64,000 nt of DNA, taken from Lachnobacterium bovis DSM 14045. Its GTDB lineage: Bacteria > Bacillota > Clostridia > Lachnospirales > Lachnospiraceae. Under the pieces are notes generated by a model. The model made no database searches, was not told the DNA's origin, and worked only from the letters and a program-made list of their open reading frames with translations. A program made the translations under genes and the position numbers. Numbering within the stretch: the stretch's first letter is position 1; every line of letters begins with the position of its first letter. The stretch spans positions 62,001 through 126,000 of the forward strand of contig NZ_FNPG01000008.1 in the NCBI RefSeq assembly GCF_900107245.1. Reading direction: 5' to 3'. This document shows positions 45,757 through 54,300 of the stretch, in pieces.

Positions 45757-46950
45757 ATGGCAAAGAAAGTTGTAATTGCAGGCGCTTGTCGTACTGCTAT
45801 CGGAAAAATGGGTGGACAGTTTGCTTCAGTCCCAGCTGTAGATTTAGGAGCAGCAGTTATCAAAGAAGCATTAAATAGAGCAGGTGTTAAACCTGAACAA
45901 GTAGATGAAGTTAAAATGGGTTGCGTAATTCAAGCTGGTCTTGGACAAAACGTTGCAAGACAGGCTGCCATCAAAGCAGGACTTCCAGTTGAAGTTCCAG
46001 CAATCACATTAAATGTTGTTTGTGGTTCTGGCTTAAAATGTGTAAACGAAGCAGCAAATATGATTATGGCTGGTCAAGCTGATATCGTAGTAGCTGGTGG
46101 AATGGAGTCTATGTCTCGCGCACCTTTTGCATTAGATAAAGCACGTTTTGGTTACCGTATGAACAACGGTAAATTAATTGATACAATGATTAATGATGCA
46201 TTATGGGATGCTTTCAATCAGTATCACATGATGATTACAGCCGAAAATGTTGCAGAACAGTATGGAATTACTCGTGAAGAGTTAGATCAATTCTCAGCAA
46301 ATAGCCAGCAGAAATGTGAAAAAGCTATGGCTGAAGGAAAATTCAAAGATGAAATTGTACCTTACGTTATTCACGATCGTAAGAAGGGTGATATTGTTAT
46401 TGATACAGATGAAGGACCTCGTGCAGGAACAACAGCTGAGTCATTAGCAAAATTAAAATGTTGTTCGGGCAAAGAAGGCGGCTTAATTACAGCTGGTAAT
46501 GCTTCAGGTATCAATGATGGTGCAGCAGCAGTTGTTGTTATGTCTGAAGAAAAAGCAAAAGAACTTGGTGTTACACCAATGGCTACATTCGTTGGAGGAG
46601 CAATGGGTGGTGTAGATCCATCAATCATGGGTGTTGGACCTGTTGCAGCTGTTAAGAATGTAATGAAGAGAACAGGATTAACAGTTGATGATATGGACTT
46701 AATCGAAGCAAACGAAGCATTTGCAGCTCAATCAGTTGCAGTAGCTCGCGATTTAGGATTTGACATGAATAAAGTAAATGTAAACGGTGGCGCTATTGCA
46801 TTAGGACATCCAGTTGGAGCATCAGGTTGCCGTATTTTAGTAACATTACTTCATGAAATGCAGAAGAGACAAGATGCTAAGAAAGGCCTTGCAACATTAT
46901 GTATCGGTGGCGGAATGGGTTGCGCTACTGTTGTTGAAAAATACAACTAA
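45757..46950 (+). CDS. thl: Acetyl-CoA C-acetyltransferase (thiolase)
   Basis: A 397-residue biosynthetic thiolase condensing two acetyl-CoA to acetoacetyl-CoA, the first step of butyrate synthesis. Catalytic residues are visible: Cys89 in [10 protein letters not shown], His351 in [14 protein letters not shown], and Cys389 in [22 protein letters not shown] and NEAFAAQ are also conserved. ATG 45757 follows AAAGGAG and begins at the normal N terminus ([20 protein letters not shown]); an in-frame ATG at 45733 precedes the ribosome binding site and is not used. It is the first gene of thl-hbd-bcd-etfB-etfA. Confidence 0.96.
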   Translation: MAKKVVIAGACRTAIGKMGGQFASVPAVDLGAAVIKEALNRAGVKPEQVDEVKMGCVIQAGLGQNVARQAAIKAGLPVEVPAITLNVVCGSGLKCVNEAANMIMAGQADIVVAGGMESMSRAPFALDKARFGYRMNNGKLIDTMINDALWDAFNQYHMMITAENVAEQYGITREELDQFSANSQQKCEKAMAEGKFKDEIVPYVIHDRKKGDIVIDTDEGPRAGTTAESLAKLKCCSGKEGGLITAGNASGINDGAAAVVVMSEEKAKELGVTPMATFVGGAMGGVDPSIMGVGPVAAVKNVMKRTGLTVDDMDLIEANEAFAAQSVAVARDLGFDMNKVNVNGGAIALGHPVGASGCRILVTLLHEMQKRQDAKKGLATLCIGGGMGCATVVEKYN

Positions 46951-46969
46951 TATATTTAATTAAAAAAGA

Positions 46970-47009
46970 AAGTTTTGTGGTACATCTATTTGTATCACAA
47001 AACTTTTGA
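46970..47009 (+). other. Intercistronic hairpin between thl and hbd
   Basis: AAGTTTTGTG (46970-46979) and CACAAAACTT (46996-47005) pair perfectly, continuing as GTAC/GTAT. Only four U residues follow, so it is a weak terminator at best. It may set the ratio of thiolase to downstream enzymes or protect the mRNA end. Confidence 0.6.
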
Positions 47010-47077
47010 CTGAAGAAGAAAACATTACCAAAATTTGGTTTGAAAAATAAATTGAAATAAAAAAGGAGATAATAAAG

Positions 47078-47917
47078 ATGAAGGTAGGAGTAATCGGAGC
47101 AGGAACAATGGGTTCTGGAATCGCACAGGCTTTTGCACAGACAGAAGGATATGAAGTATATTTATGCGATATTAATGAAGAATTTGCAGCAAACGGAAAA
47201 AATAAGATTAAAAAATCTTTAGATAGAATGGTTTTTAAAGGAAAAATGGCACAAGAAGATGCTGATAAAATTTTAGGAAAAATCACAACAGGTGTTAAAA
47301 CAATCTGTACTGATGCAGATTTAATTGTTGAGGCAGCACTTGAAGTTATGAAAGTAAAACAGGATACATTCAAAGAGTTACAGGATATTGTGCCAGCTGA
47401 TTGTATTTTTGCATCAAACACATCATCATTATCAATCACAGAAATTGGAGCAGGATTAGACAGACCAGTAATCGGTATGCATTTCTTTAATCCAGCACCA
47501 GTAATGAAATTAATCGAAGTTATCAAGGGTGAGAACACACCAGATGATCTTAATGATAAAATCGTTGCTATTTCAAAAGAAATCGGAAAAACTCCAGTAG
47601 AAGTTAAAGAAGCTCCTGGCTTTGTAGTAAATAGAATTTTAATTCCAATGATTAACGAAGCAATTGGAATTTATGCAGATGGCGTTGCATCAGTTGAAGG
47701 AATTGATACAGCTATGAAATTAGGTGCTAATCATCCAATGGGACCTTTAGCATTAGGAGATTTAGTCGGATTAGATATCTGTCTTGCAATCATGAACGTT
47801 TTATATGATGAGACAGGAGATCCAAAATATCGCCCACATGTATTATTAAAGAAGATGGTTCGTGCAGGAAAATTAGGACGTAAGACAGGAATCGGATTCT
47901 ACGATTACAGCAAATAA
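47078..47917 (+). CDS. hbd: 3-hydroxybutyryl-CoA dehydrogenase
   Basis: A 279-residue NAD(P)-dependent enzyme reducing acetoacetyl-CoA to 3-hydroxybutyryl-CoA. The Rossmann loop [19 protein letters not shown] is at the N terminus. The catalytic region reads [17 protein letters not shown] and [18 protein letters not shown] (His-Glu pair), followed by [24 protein letters not shown]. The C-terminal domain has [18 protein letters not shown]. The length is standard. It follows the thiolase after a 127-bp gap and precedes bcd by 35 bp. The crotonase gene that usually accompanies this set is missing from the cluster. Confidence 0.96.
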   Translation: MKVGVIGAGTMGSGIAQAFAQTEGYEVYLCDINEEFAANGKNKIKKSLDRMVFKGKMAQEDADKILGKITTGVKTICTDADLIVEAALEVMKVKQDTFKELQDIVPADCIFASNTSSLSITEIGAGLDRPVIGMHFFNPAPVMKLIEVIKGENTPDDLNDKIVAISKEIGKTPVEVKEAPGFVVNRILIPMINEAIGIYADGVASVEGIDTAMKLGANHPMGPLALGDLVGLDICLAIMNVLYDETGDPKYRPHVLLKKMVRAGKLGRKTGIGFYDYSK

Positions 47918-47952
47918 AAATTCAGAACATTAAAAAACGGAGGAATTAAATC

Positions 47953-49107
47953 ATGGATTTTACTTTAGACAAGAAACATGAGATGGCTCGCAACTTATTC
48001 AGAGAGTTCGCAGAGACAGAAGTAAAACCTCTTGCGCAGGAAGTTGATGAAACAGAAGTTTTCCCACGCGAGACAGTTACTAAAATGCAGAAATTTGGAT
48101 TCATGGGAATCCCAGTACCAAAAGAATTCGGTGGACAAGGATGCGATCCTTTAACATATGTTATGTGCGTTGAAGAATTATCAAAAGTTTGTGCAACAAC
48201 AGGCGTTATTGTTTCAGCTCATACATCACTTTGTATTGATCCAATCATGACATTTGGTACACAAGAACAAAAAGAAAAATATGTAAGACCACTTTCGACA
48301 GGTGAAAAACTTGGTGCATTTGCTTTAACAGAGCCAGGTGCTGGTACAGATGCACAGGGTGCTCAGACAAAAGCAGTATTAGATGGCGATGAGTGGGTAT
48401 TAAATGGTTCAAAATGTTTCATTACTAATGGTAAAGAAGCAGATGTTTATATCGTAATCGCGGTTACATCAGTAACAGAAGATAAGAGAGGAAGAAAGAA
48501 AAAGAACTTCTCAGCATTTATCGTTGATAAAGATGCTCCAGGCTTCTCATTTGGTACAAAAGAAAAGAAAATGGGTATTCGCGGATCTTCTACATACGAA
48601 TTAATTTTTGAAGATTGTAGAATTCCAAAAGATAACTTATTAGGAGCTCAAGGAAAAGGATTTAGCATTGCAATGCATACGCTAGATGGTGGACGTATTG
48701 GTATTGCGGCACAGGCACTAGGTATTGCAGAAGGTGCTCTTGAGCGTTGTATTGAATACACAAAAGAAAGAAAACAGTTCGGACGTTCAATTGCTCAACA
48801 GCAGAATACACAGTTCAAACTTGCAGATATGGCAGCAAGAGTAGAAGCTGCTCAGTTATTAGTATATAAAGCTGCTCAGGCTAAAGCTACACAGAAGAGA
48901 TATTCTTTAGAAGCAGCAAAAGCAAAATTATTTGCAGCAGAGACAGCAATGGCTGTAACAACAGAGGTTGTACAATTATTCGGTGGATATGGATATATTA
49001 GAGAATATGATGTAGAACGTATGATGAGAGATGCAAAGATTACAGAAATTTACGAAGGAACATCAGAAGTTCAAAGAATGGTAATCGCAGGAAACTTATT
49101 AGCTTAG
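47953..49107 (+). CDS. bcd: Butyryl-CoA dehydrogenase (acyl-CoA dehydrogenase)
   Basis: A 384-residue FAD enzyme of the short-chain acyl-CoA dehydrogenase family. Visible: FMGIPVPKEFGGQGCD, FALTEPGAGTDAQGAQTKA with WVLNGSKCFITNGKEAD (flavin and substrate region), KMGIRGSSTYELIFEDCRIP, ERKQFGRSIAQQQNTQFKLADMA, and the C-terminal VQLFGGYGYIREYDVERMMRDAKITEIYEGTSEVQRMVIA with the catalytic glutamate in IYEGTSE. Together with the EtfBA pair encoded next it should reduce crotonyl-CoA to butyryl-CoA while bifurcating electrons to ferredoxin, as known for clostridial Bcd/Etf complexes. Confidence 0.95.
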   Translation: MDFTLDKKHEMARNLFREFAETEVKPLAQEVDETEVFPRETVTKMQKFGFMGIPVPKEFGGQGCDPLTYVMCVEELSKVCATTGVIVSAHTSLCIDPIMTFGTQEQKEKYVRPLSTGEKLGAFALTEPGAGTDAQGAQTKAVLDGDEWVLNGSKCFITNGKEADVYIVIAVTSVTEDKRGRKKKNFSAFIVDKDAPGFSFGTKEKKMGIRGSSTYELIFEDCRIPKDNLLGAQGKGFSIAMHTLDGGRIGIAAQALGIAEGALERCIEYTKERKQFGRSIAQQQNTQFKLADMAARVEAAQLLVYKAAQAKATQKRYSLEAAKAKLFAAETAMAVTTEVVQLFGGYGYIREYDVERMMRDAKITEIYEGTSEVQRMVIAGNLLA

Positions 49108-49120
49108 TACATTATATTAT

Positions 49121-49167
49121 TTATGTTAGTTGGTATGAAGTAATTTTACGATTGCCAATTAACATAA
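49121..49167 (+). other. Intercistronic hairpin between bcd and etfB
   Basis: TTATGTTAGTTGG (49121-49133) pairs over 13 positions (one G-U) with CCAATTAACATAA (49155-49167). No U-run follows, so termination is unlikely. It may stabilise or separate parts of the polycistronic mRNA. Confidence 0.65.
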
Positions 49168-49194
49168 TCAACAAAAATAAAGGAGAACAGATAC

Positions 49195-49977
49195 ATGAAA
49201 ATAGTAGTATGTATTAAACAAGTTCCTGATACAAAGGGTGGCGTAAAGTTTAATCCAGACGGAACTTTAGATAGAGCAGCTATGCTTGCTATCATGAACC
49301 CAGATGACAAAGCTGGACTTGAAGCAGCACTTAGAATAAAAGATGAAATTGGCGCAGAGGTTACAGTTCTTACAATGGGTCTTCCAAAAGCAGAGGATGT
49401 ATTGAGAGAAGCATTAGCAATGGGTGCAGATAATGCAATCCTTGTAACAGATAGGGTACTTGGTGGAGCTGATACATGGGCAACATCAACAACTATTGCA
49501 GGCGCACTTAGAAATATTGATTATGATTTAATTATTACAGGACGTCAGGCTATTGATGGTGATACAGCTCAGGTAGGACCACAGATTGCTGAACATTTAG
49601 GACTTCCAGTAATTTCATATGCTGAAGAAATCAAATTAGATGGTGATTCAGTCGTTGTAAAACGTCAGTATGAAGATAGATATCATGAATTAAAAGTTCA
49701 AATGCCATGCTTAATTACAGCACTTTCAGAATTAAATGAGCCAAGATACATGACACCAGGCGGAATTTGGGATGCATTTGATAAAGATATTACAATTTGG
49801 GGAAGAAACGATCTTAAAGATGTAGATGATTCAGATTTAGGACTTAAAGGATCTCCTACAAAAATCGCAAAAGCATCAGACAAAGTACGTAAAGGTGCTG
49901 GCGAAAAAGTAACTCTTGATCCAAAAGAGTCAGTAGAGTATCTTGTAGGCAAATTAAAAGAAAAACATATTATATAA
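49195..49977 (+). CDS. etfB: Electron-transfer flavoprotein beta subunit
   Basis: A 260-residue subunit with the family features VVCIKQVPDTKGGVKFNPDGTLDR, NPDDKAGLEAALRIKDE, VLTMGLPKAEDVLREALAMGADNAILV, GADTWATSTTIAGAL, and the signature TGRQAIDGDTAQVGPQIAEHLGLPVISYAEEI. The length and the insertion pattern fit the bifurcating EtfAB group found with Bcd. It binds FAD or AMP at the subunit interface and takes electrons from NADH. It precedes etfA by 29 bp. Confidence 0.95.
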   Translation: MKIVVCIKQVPDTKGGVKFNPDGTLDRAAMLAIMNPDDKAGLEAALRIKDEIGAEVTVLTMGLPKAEDVLREALAMGADNAILVTDRVLGGADTWATSTTIAGALRNIDYDLIITGRQAIDGDTAQVGPQIAEHLGLPVISYAEEIKLDGDSVVVKRQYEDRYHELKVQMPCLITALSELNEPRYMTPGGIWDAFDKDITIWGRNDLKDVDDSDLGLKGSPTKIAKASDKVRKGAGEKVTLDPKESVEYLVGKLKEKHII

Positions 49978-50006
49978 TAGAATAAAAAAGAAAAGTGGTG
50001 AAAAAA

Positions 50007-51047
50007 ATGGGCTTAGAAGAATATAAAGGCGTATTCGTATACGCACAACAGGTAGATAATGAAATTAGTTCTATTTCTTATGAATTAATAGGAAAAGGTA
50101 AAGAATTAGCAGCTGACTTAGGAACAGAAGTAACAGCAGTATTACTTGGTTCAAACGTAAAAGGTTTAGCTGATCAATTAGGTGAACATGGAGCAGATAA
50201 AGTTATCGTTGTAGATGATAAAGCTCTTGAAACATATAGAACAGAACCATACGCAGAAGCACTTTCAGCAGTAATCAATGAATATAAACCAGAGATTATG
50301 TTAGTTGGAGCTACAGCAATCGGTAGAGATCTTGGACCTACAGTTTCTGCAAGAGTAAAAACAGGACTTACAGCAGATTGTACAAAACTTGAGATTGGTG
50401 ATTTTCCAATCAATCCAATGCCAGGTAAAGAACAGAAACACAATCAGTTATTAATGACAAGACCAGCATTTGGTGGAAACACAATTGCTACAATTGCATG
50501 TCCAGATAACCGTCCACAGATGGCAACAGTTCGTCCAGGCGTTATGCAGGCACTTCCAAAAGAAGCTGGAAGAAAAGCTGAAGTAATTGAATTTAACCCA
50601 GAATTAAAAGAATCAAAAAGATGGGTAGAAATTCTTAAAGTTGTAAAAGCAGTAGGACACGTTGAAAACATCATGGATGCTAAAATCTTAGTATCAGGTG
50701 GTCGTGGAGTAGGAAGCGAAGAAGGCTTTAAAGATTTAAGAGAATTAGCTGATGTTTTAGGCGGAATGGTAAGCTGTTCACGTGCAGTAGTAGAGAATGG
50801 TTGGTTGGCTCAGGATTATCAGGTAGGACAGACTGGTAAGACAGTAAGACCAAACGTATATTTTGCAATTGGTATTTCTGGTGCAATTCAACATACAGCA
50901 GGTATGGAAGATTCAGATCTTATCATCGCAATCAATAAAGATGAAGATGCTCCAATCTTTGATGTTGCTGACTACGGTATCGTTGGTGACTTACATAAGA
51001 TAGTCCCAGCTCTTACAGCTGCTTTAAAAGAAGAATTAGCAAAATAA
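50007..51047 (+). CDS. etfA: Electron-transfer flavoprotein alpha subunit
   Basis: A 346-residue subunit. The N-terminal half shows GVFVYAQQVDNEISSISYELIGKGKELAADLG; the C-terminal FAD domain has ILVSGGRGVGSEEGFKDLRELADVLGG, SRAVVENGWLAQDYQVGQTGKTVRPNVYFAIGISGAIQHTAGM and IIAINKDEDAPIFDVADYGIVGDLHKIVPAL, which is the ETF alpha signature. I chose ATG 50007, with AGTGGTGA as ribosome binding site; the in-frame GTG at 49995 would overlap it. It is the last gene of the butyrate operon, followed by a strong terminator. Confidence 0.95.
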   Translation: MGLEEYKGVFVYAQQVDNEISSISYELIGKGKELAADLGTEVTAVLLGSNVKGLADQLGEHGADKVIVVDDKALETYRTEPYAEALSAVINEYKPEIMLVGATAIGRDLGPTVSARVKTGLTADCTKLEIGDFPINPMPGKEQKHNQLLMTRPAFGGNTIATIACPDNRPQMATVRPGVMQALPKEAGRKAEVIEFNPELKESKRWVEILKVVKAVGHVENIMDAKILVSGGRGVGSEEGFKDLRELADVLGGMVSCSRAVVENGWLAQDYQVGQTGKTVRPNVYFAIGISGAIQHTAGMEDSDLIIAINKDEDAPIFDVADYGIVGDLHKIVPALTAALKEELAK

Positions 51048-51075
51048 TAAGTATTTAATATAATTAAAATAAAAG

Positions 51076-51135
51076 GCTCTATATCATAAAAATGATTCTA
51101 AAATGCTAGATTTCATTATGATATAGAGCTTTTTT
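51076..51135 (+). terminator. Terminator of the butyrate operon
   Basis: GCTCTATATCATAA (51076-51089) pairs perfectly over 14 bp with TTATGATATAGAGC (51116-51129), followed by TTTTTT. Confidence 0.94.
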
Positions 51136-51243
51136 GCTGTAATAATCTTAAAAAAGAATGTAAGTATAAAAAAATGTAGCTATATCTCTGAATGTTAATA
51201 AAATTAATGAAATTATTAAATAAAAAAAAGTATTCAAAAAATA

Positions 51244-51271
51244 TTGACAATGAAAGAGAAAGTTGTATACT
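51244..51271 (+). promoter_or_regulatory. Promoter of the secreted subtilase gene
   Basis: TTGACA (51244-51249), 16 bp, TATACT (51266-51271). The start near 51278 gives an ~80-nt leader. It lies in the 308-bp gap after etfA, which otherwise holds only the terminator. Confidence 0.72.
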
Positions 51272-51355
51272 TTTAGCAAAGGTATTTGACTTTTTTGCGA
51301 CTATTCAAACGAGTTGCTAGAAAAGTAATACACTTTAGGAAGAGGAGGACAGTTT

Positions 51356-54300
51356 ATGAAAAAAGCTTTTAGGAAAACTTTTAAGCAAGTAAGTGCAATT
51401 GCGCTTGCTTTAGGAGTTGTTGTTACTTCAGCTGGATTCAATAAAGTACCTGTATATGCACAGCAGGGAGAAAAGAAAACGACTGACAGTAAAACGATTG
51501 AAGATTTGAATAAAACAGCACTTTCGGTTTTATCAAATTCAAATAACAAATTAAGTAAAGAAGAAGACAAAAAAGATCCCAAAGAAGTAGTTCGAATAAT
51601 TGTAGAGTTAAATGAAGAACCTGCAATTGAAAAAACAAAAGATGATGATTACACAAATCAGACTAAAAAAATTGAAAAAGAAGTAAAGAATAATCAAAGT
51701 GATGTAATCAAAAAAGTTGAGGAGTTAACAGGAGCATCGGTTATTAATCAATCATCATATCTTGTGAACAGTTTTTCAATAGAAGCTGCTCGAGGCTATA
51801 TTGATCAAATCAAATCCCTAAAGGGTGTAAAAAATGTTTATGAAGCTTCTTCAGTAAAAACAGAGATGGATTCTGCACTTGAAATAGGAAATGTTTTAAA
51901 TGCATGGAAAAATGGCAAAAAAACAGGCTATCAAGGTGAAGGTGTTGTAGTTTCCATAATAGATACTGGAGTAAACTATGAACATAAAGATATGGCATTA
52001 GAGAAAAATGTCAAAACAAAACACTCTAAATCATGGTGGGAAAACCAAATAAAATTATTAGGATATGGAAAATATTATTCAAAAAAAGTTCCATTCGGAT
52101 ACAGCTATAGCAATGGAAACGATGAAGTATTAAATGATCGTTCAACTCATGGCTATCACGTTGCAGGTATTACTGCCGCAAATGGAAAACCAAATGATGG
52201 AATGGAATCTATACAAGGTGTAGCACCAAAGGCACAGGTTATCGGAATGCAAGTATTTACAGCAGATCCAAATAACTCAAGTGCTTATACTGATGATATA
52301 GTAAAAGCTATAGAAGATTCAGTAAAATTAGATGCAGACGTTATTAACATGAGTTTAGGCTCAGATAGTGGTTTTGATACTGACGCAGATTTTATAGAAG
52401 CAGCAGTAGAAAAAGCATATCAAGCAGGTGTAGTATCAGCCATTTCAGCTGGAAACTCAGGAACAAGTGATTCACTAAGAGGTGATAATACTTCTTATAA
52501 AGAAGCTATAAATTTAGTAGATGATGCAATGATAGGTTCACCTTCAGCGTATAAAAATTCTTTGTCAGTTGCTTCATATAACAACAATAGTGTTTACCAG
52601 GATGTATTAAAAATCAAACAAAACGGTAAAGAAATTGGCTCTTATCCAGCTACAACAGTAGATGGAGATAAGAAATGGAGTGACTTAAAAGACACATATG
52701 AACTCGTAGATTGTGGCAAGGGAAATAAAGAAGAATGTGAAAAAGTAGATGTAAAAGGAAAAATTGCAGTAATCAAACGTGGTGATATTACTTTTACACA
52801 AAAGGCAGCAAATGCAATAGATGCAGGAGCTATCGGAGTTGTTTTATATAATTCAGATGCATATCCAAATGCATATATTGCACCAAGTGTTGATAGTAAA
52901 ATTCCATTTGTTTCAATTTCAAACAATGCTGGTAAGGAATTGTTAAAAAATATGAAAGATAATGGAGCAACAGGCTATTCGTTTGCACAAGGAAAAGATT
53001 TTAAAGAAAATGTAAATGCCGGACAAAACAAAGAAGAAATGTCTGATTTTTCTTCATGGGGTCCAACACCAACATTAGATATTAAGCCAGAAATCTCAGC
53101 TCCTGGTGGAATGATTTATTCCTTAAATTCAGGAAAAGCAGGATATCAGTACATGAGTGGCACTTCAATGGCATCACCATATGTTGCAGGAGCAGAAGCT
53201 CTTATCAAACAGTCAATGAATAAAAGAAAACTTTCATTTGCAGGAAGCAAAAATGTTGACTTCATGAAAGAAGTTATAATGAACACTGCAAAACCTGTAA
53301 TTAATAAAAATTCACAGACACCATATTCAGTAAGATATCAAGGTGCAGGCTTACTTGATGTAGCGGGCGCTACTGAAGTAAATGTTACTGCTACATATAA
53401 AGGAGAAGCTTGTGTTGAATTAAGACAAATTCCAAAAGGAACAAAAGATGTAAACTTTGATATTACTTTTACAAACTATGGTTCTAAAAAAGAAACATAT
53501 AATTTTGCTCCAGATAAAGTATATATAAATGGTGTTAGCGACTCTAATGAAGATGTCATTAAAGAGGTACAAGGAGCCAGTGTAACATATAATCAAAGTC
53601 AGATAACAGTTCCTAAAAAAGGAAAAGTAACTGTAACAGCAACATTACATTTGACAAAAGATTACACAGAAAATTCTTATGTTGAATCATTTTTACATTT
53701 TGAAAATACAGAAGGAATCAGCTTAGGAATGCCAGTTTTAGGCTTTTATGGCAACTGGGGAACAGAAAAAATAATTGACAGTCCAATTTATGAAAAAGAT
53801 TCATATTATGGAAAAACAGGATTGACAGATGGTAATAATACTTATCTTGGAGAAGATTATTTTGCAACACAAAATGAAGGAAAAATTAACAAAGACTATA
53901 TTTCAATTTCTCCAAATAATGATGGAGTATTAGACAGTGCTTATCCATATTTAACAATGCTTAGAAATGCTAATCAAATGTCAATGCGAATCGAAGATGC
54001 TAATGGTGCTCTTGTATCGGATTTAGGAACAATTGATTATATTCAAAAATCAACATTAGAACATGAAGGACAAGGATCTTTTGCAACATTAATCAATAAT
54101 AAGATTGGTTGGGATGGAACCGTATATAATCAAGCCACAGGTAAGCCTGTAACAGTAAAAGATGGTCAATATTATTTTGTTATAAAAGCAAATATTGGTT
54201 TTGCAGAAACAGATGCACAAGAACTTAAAATTCCAATTAAAGTAGACACAGTTAAACCTGTAATTTCTACAACAGTTGGAAAAATTGGTGACAAATACTA

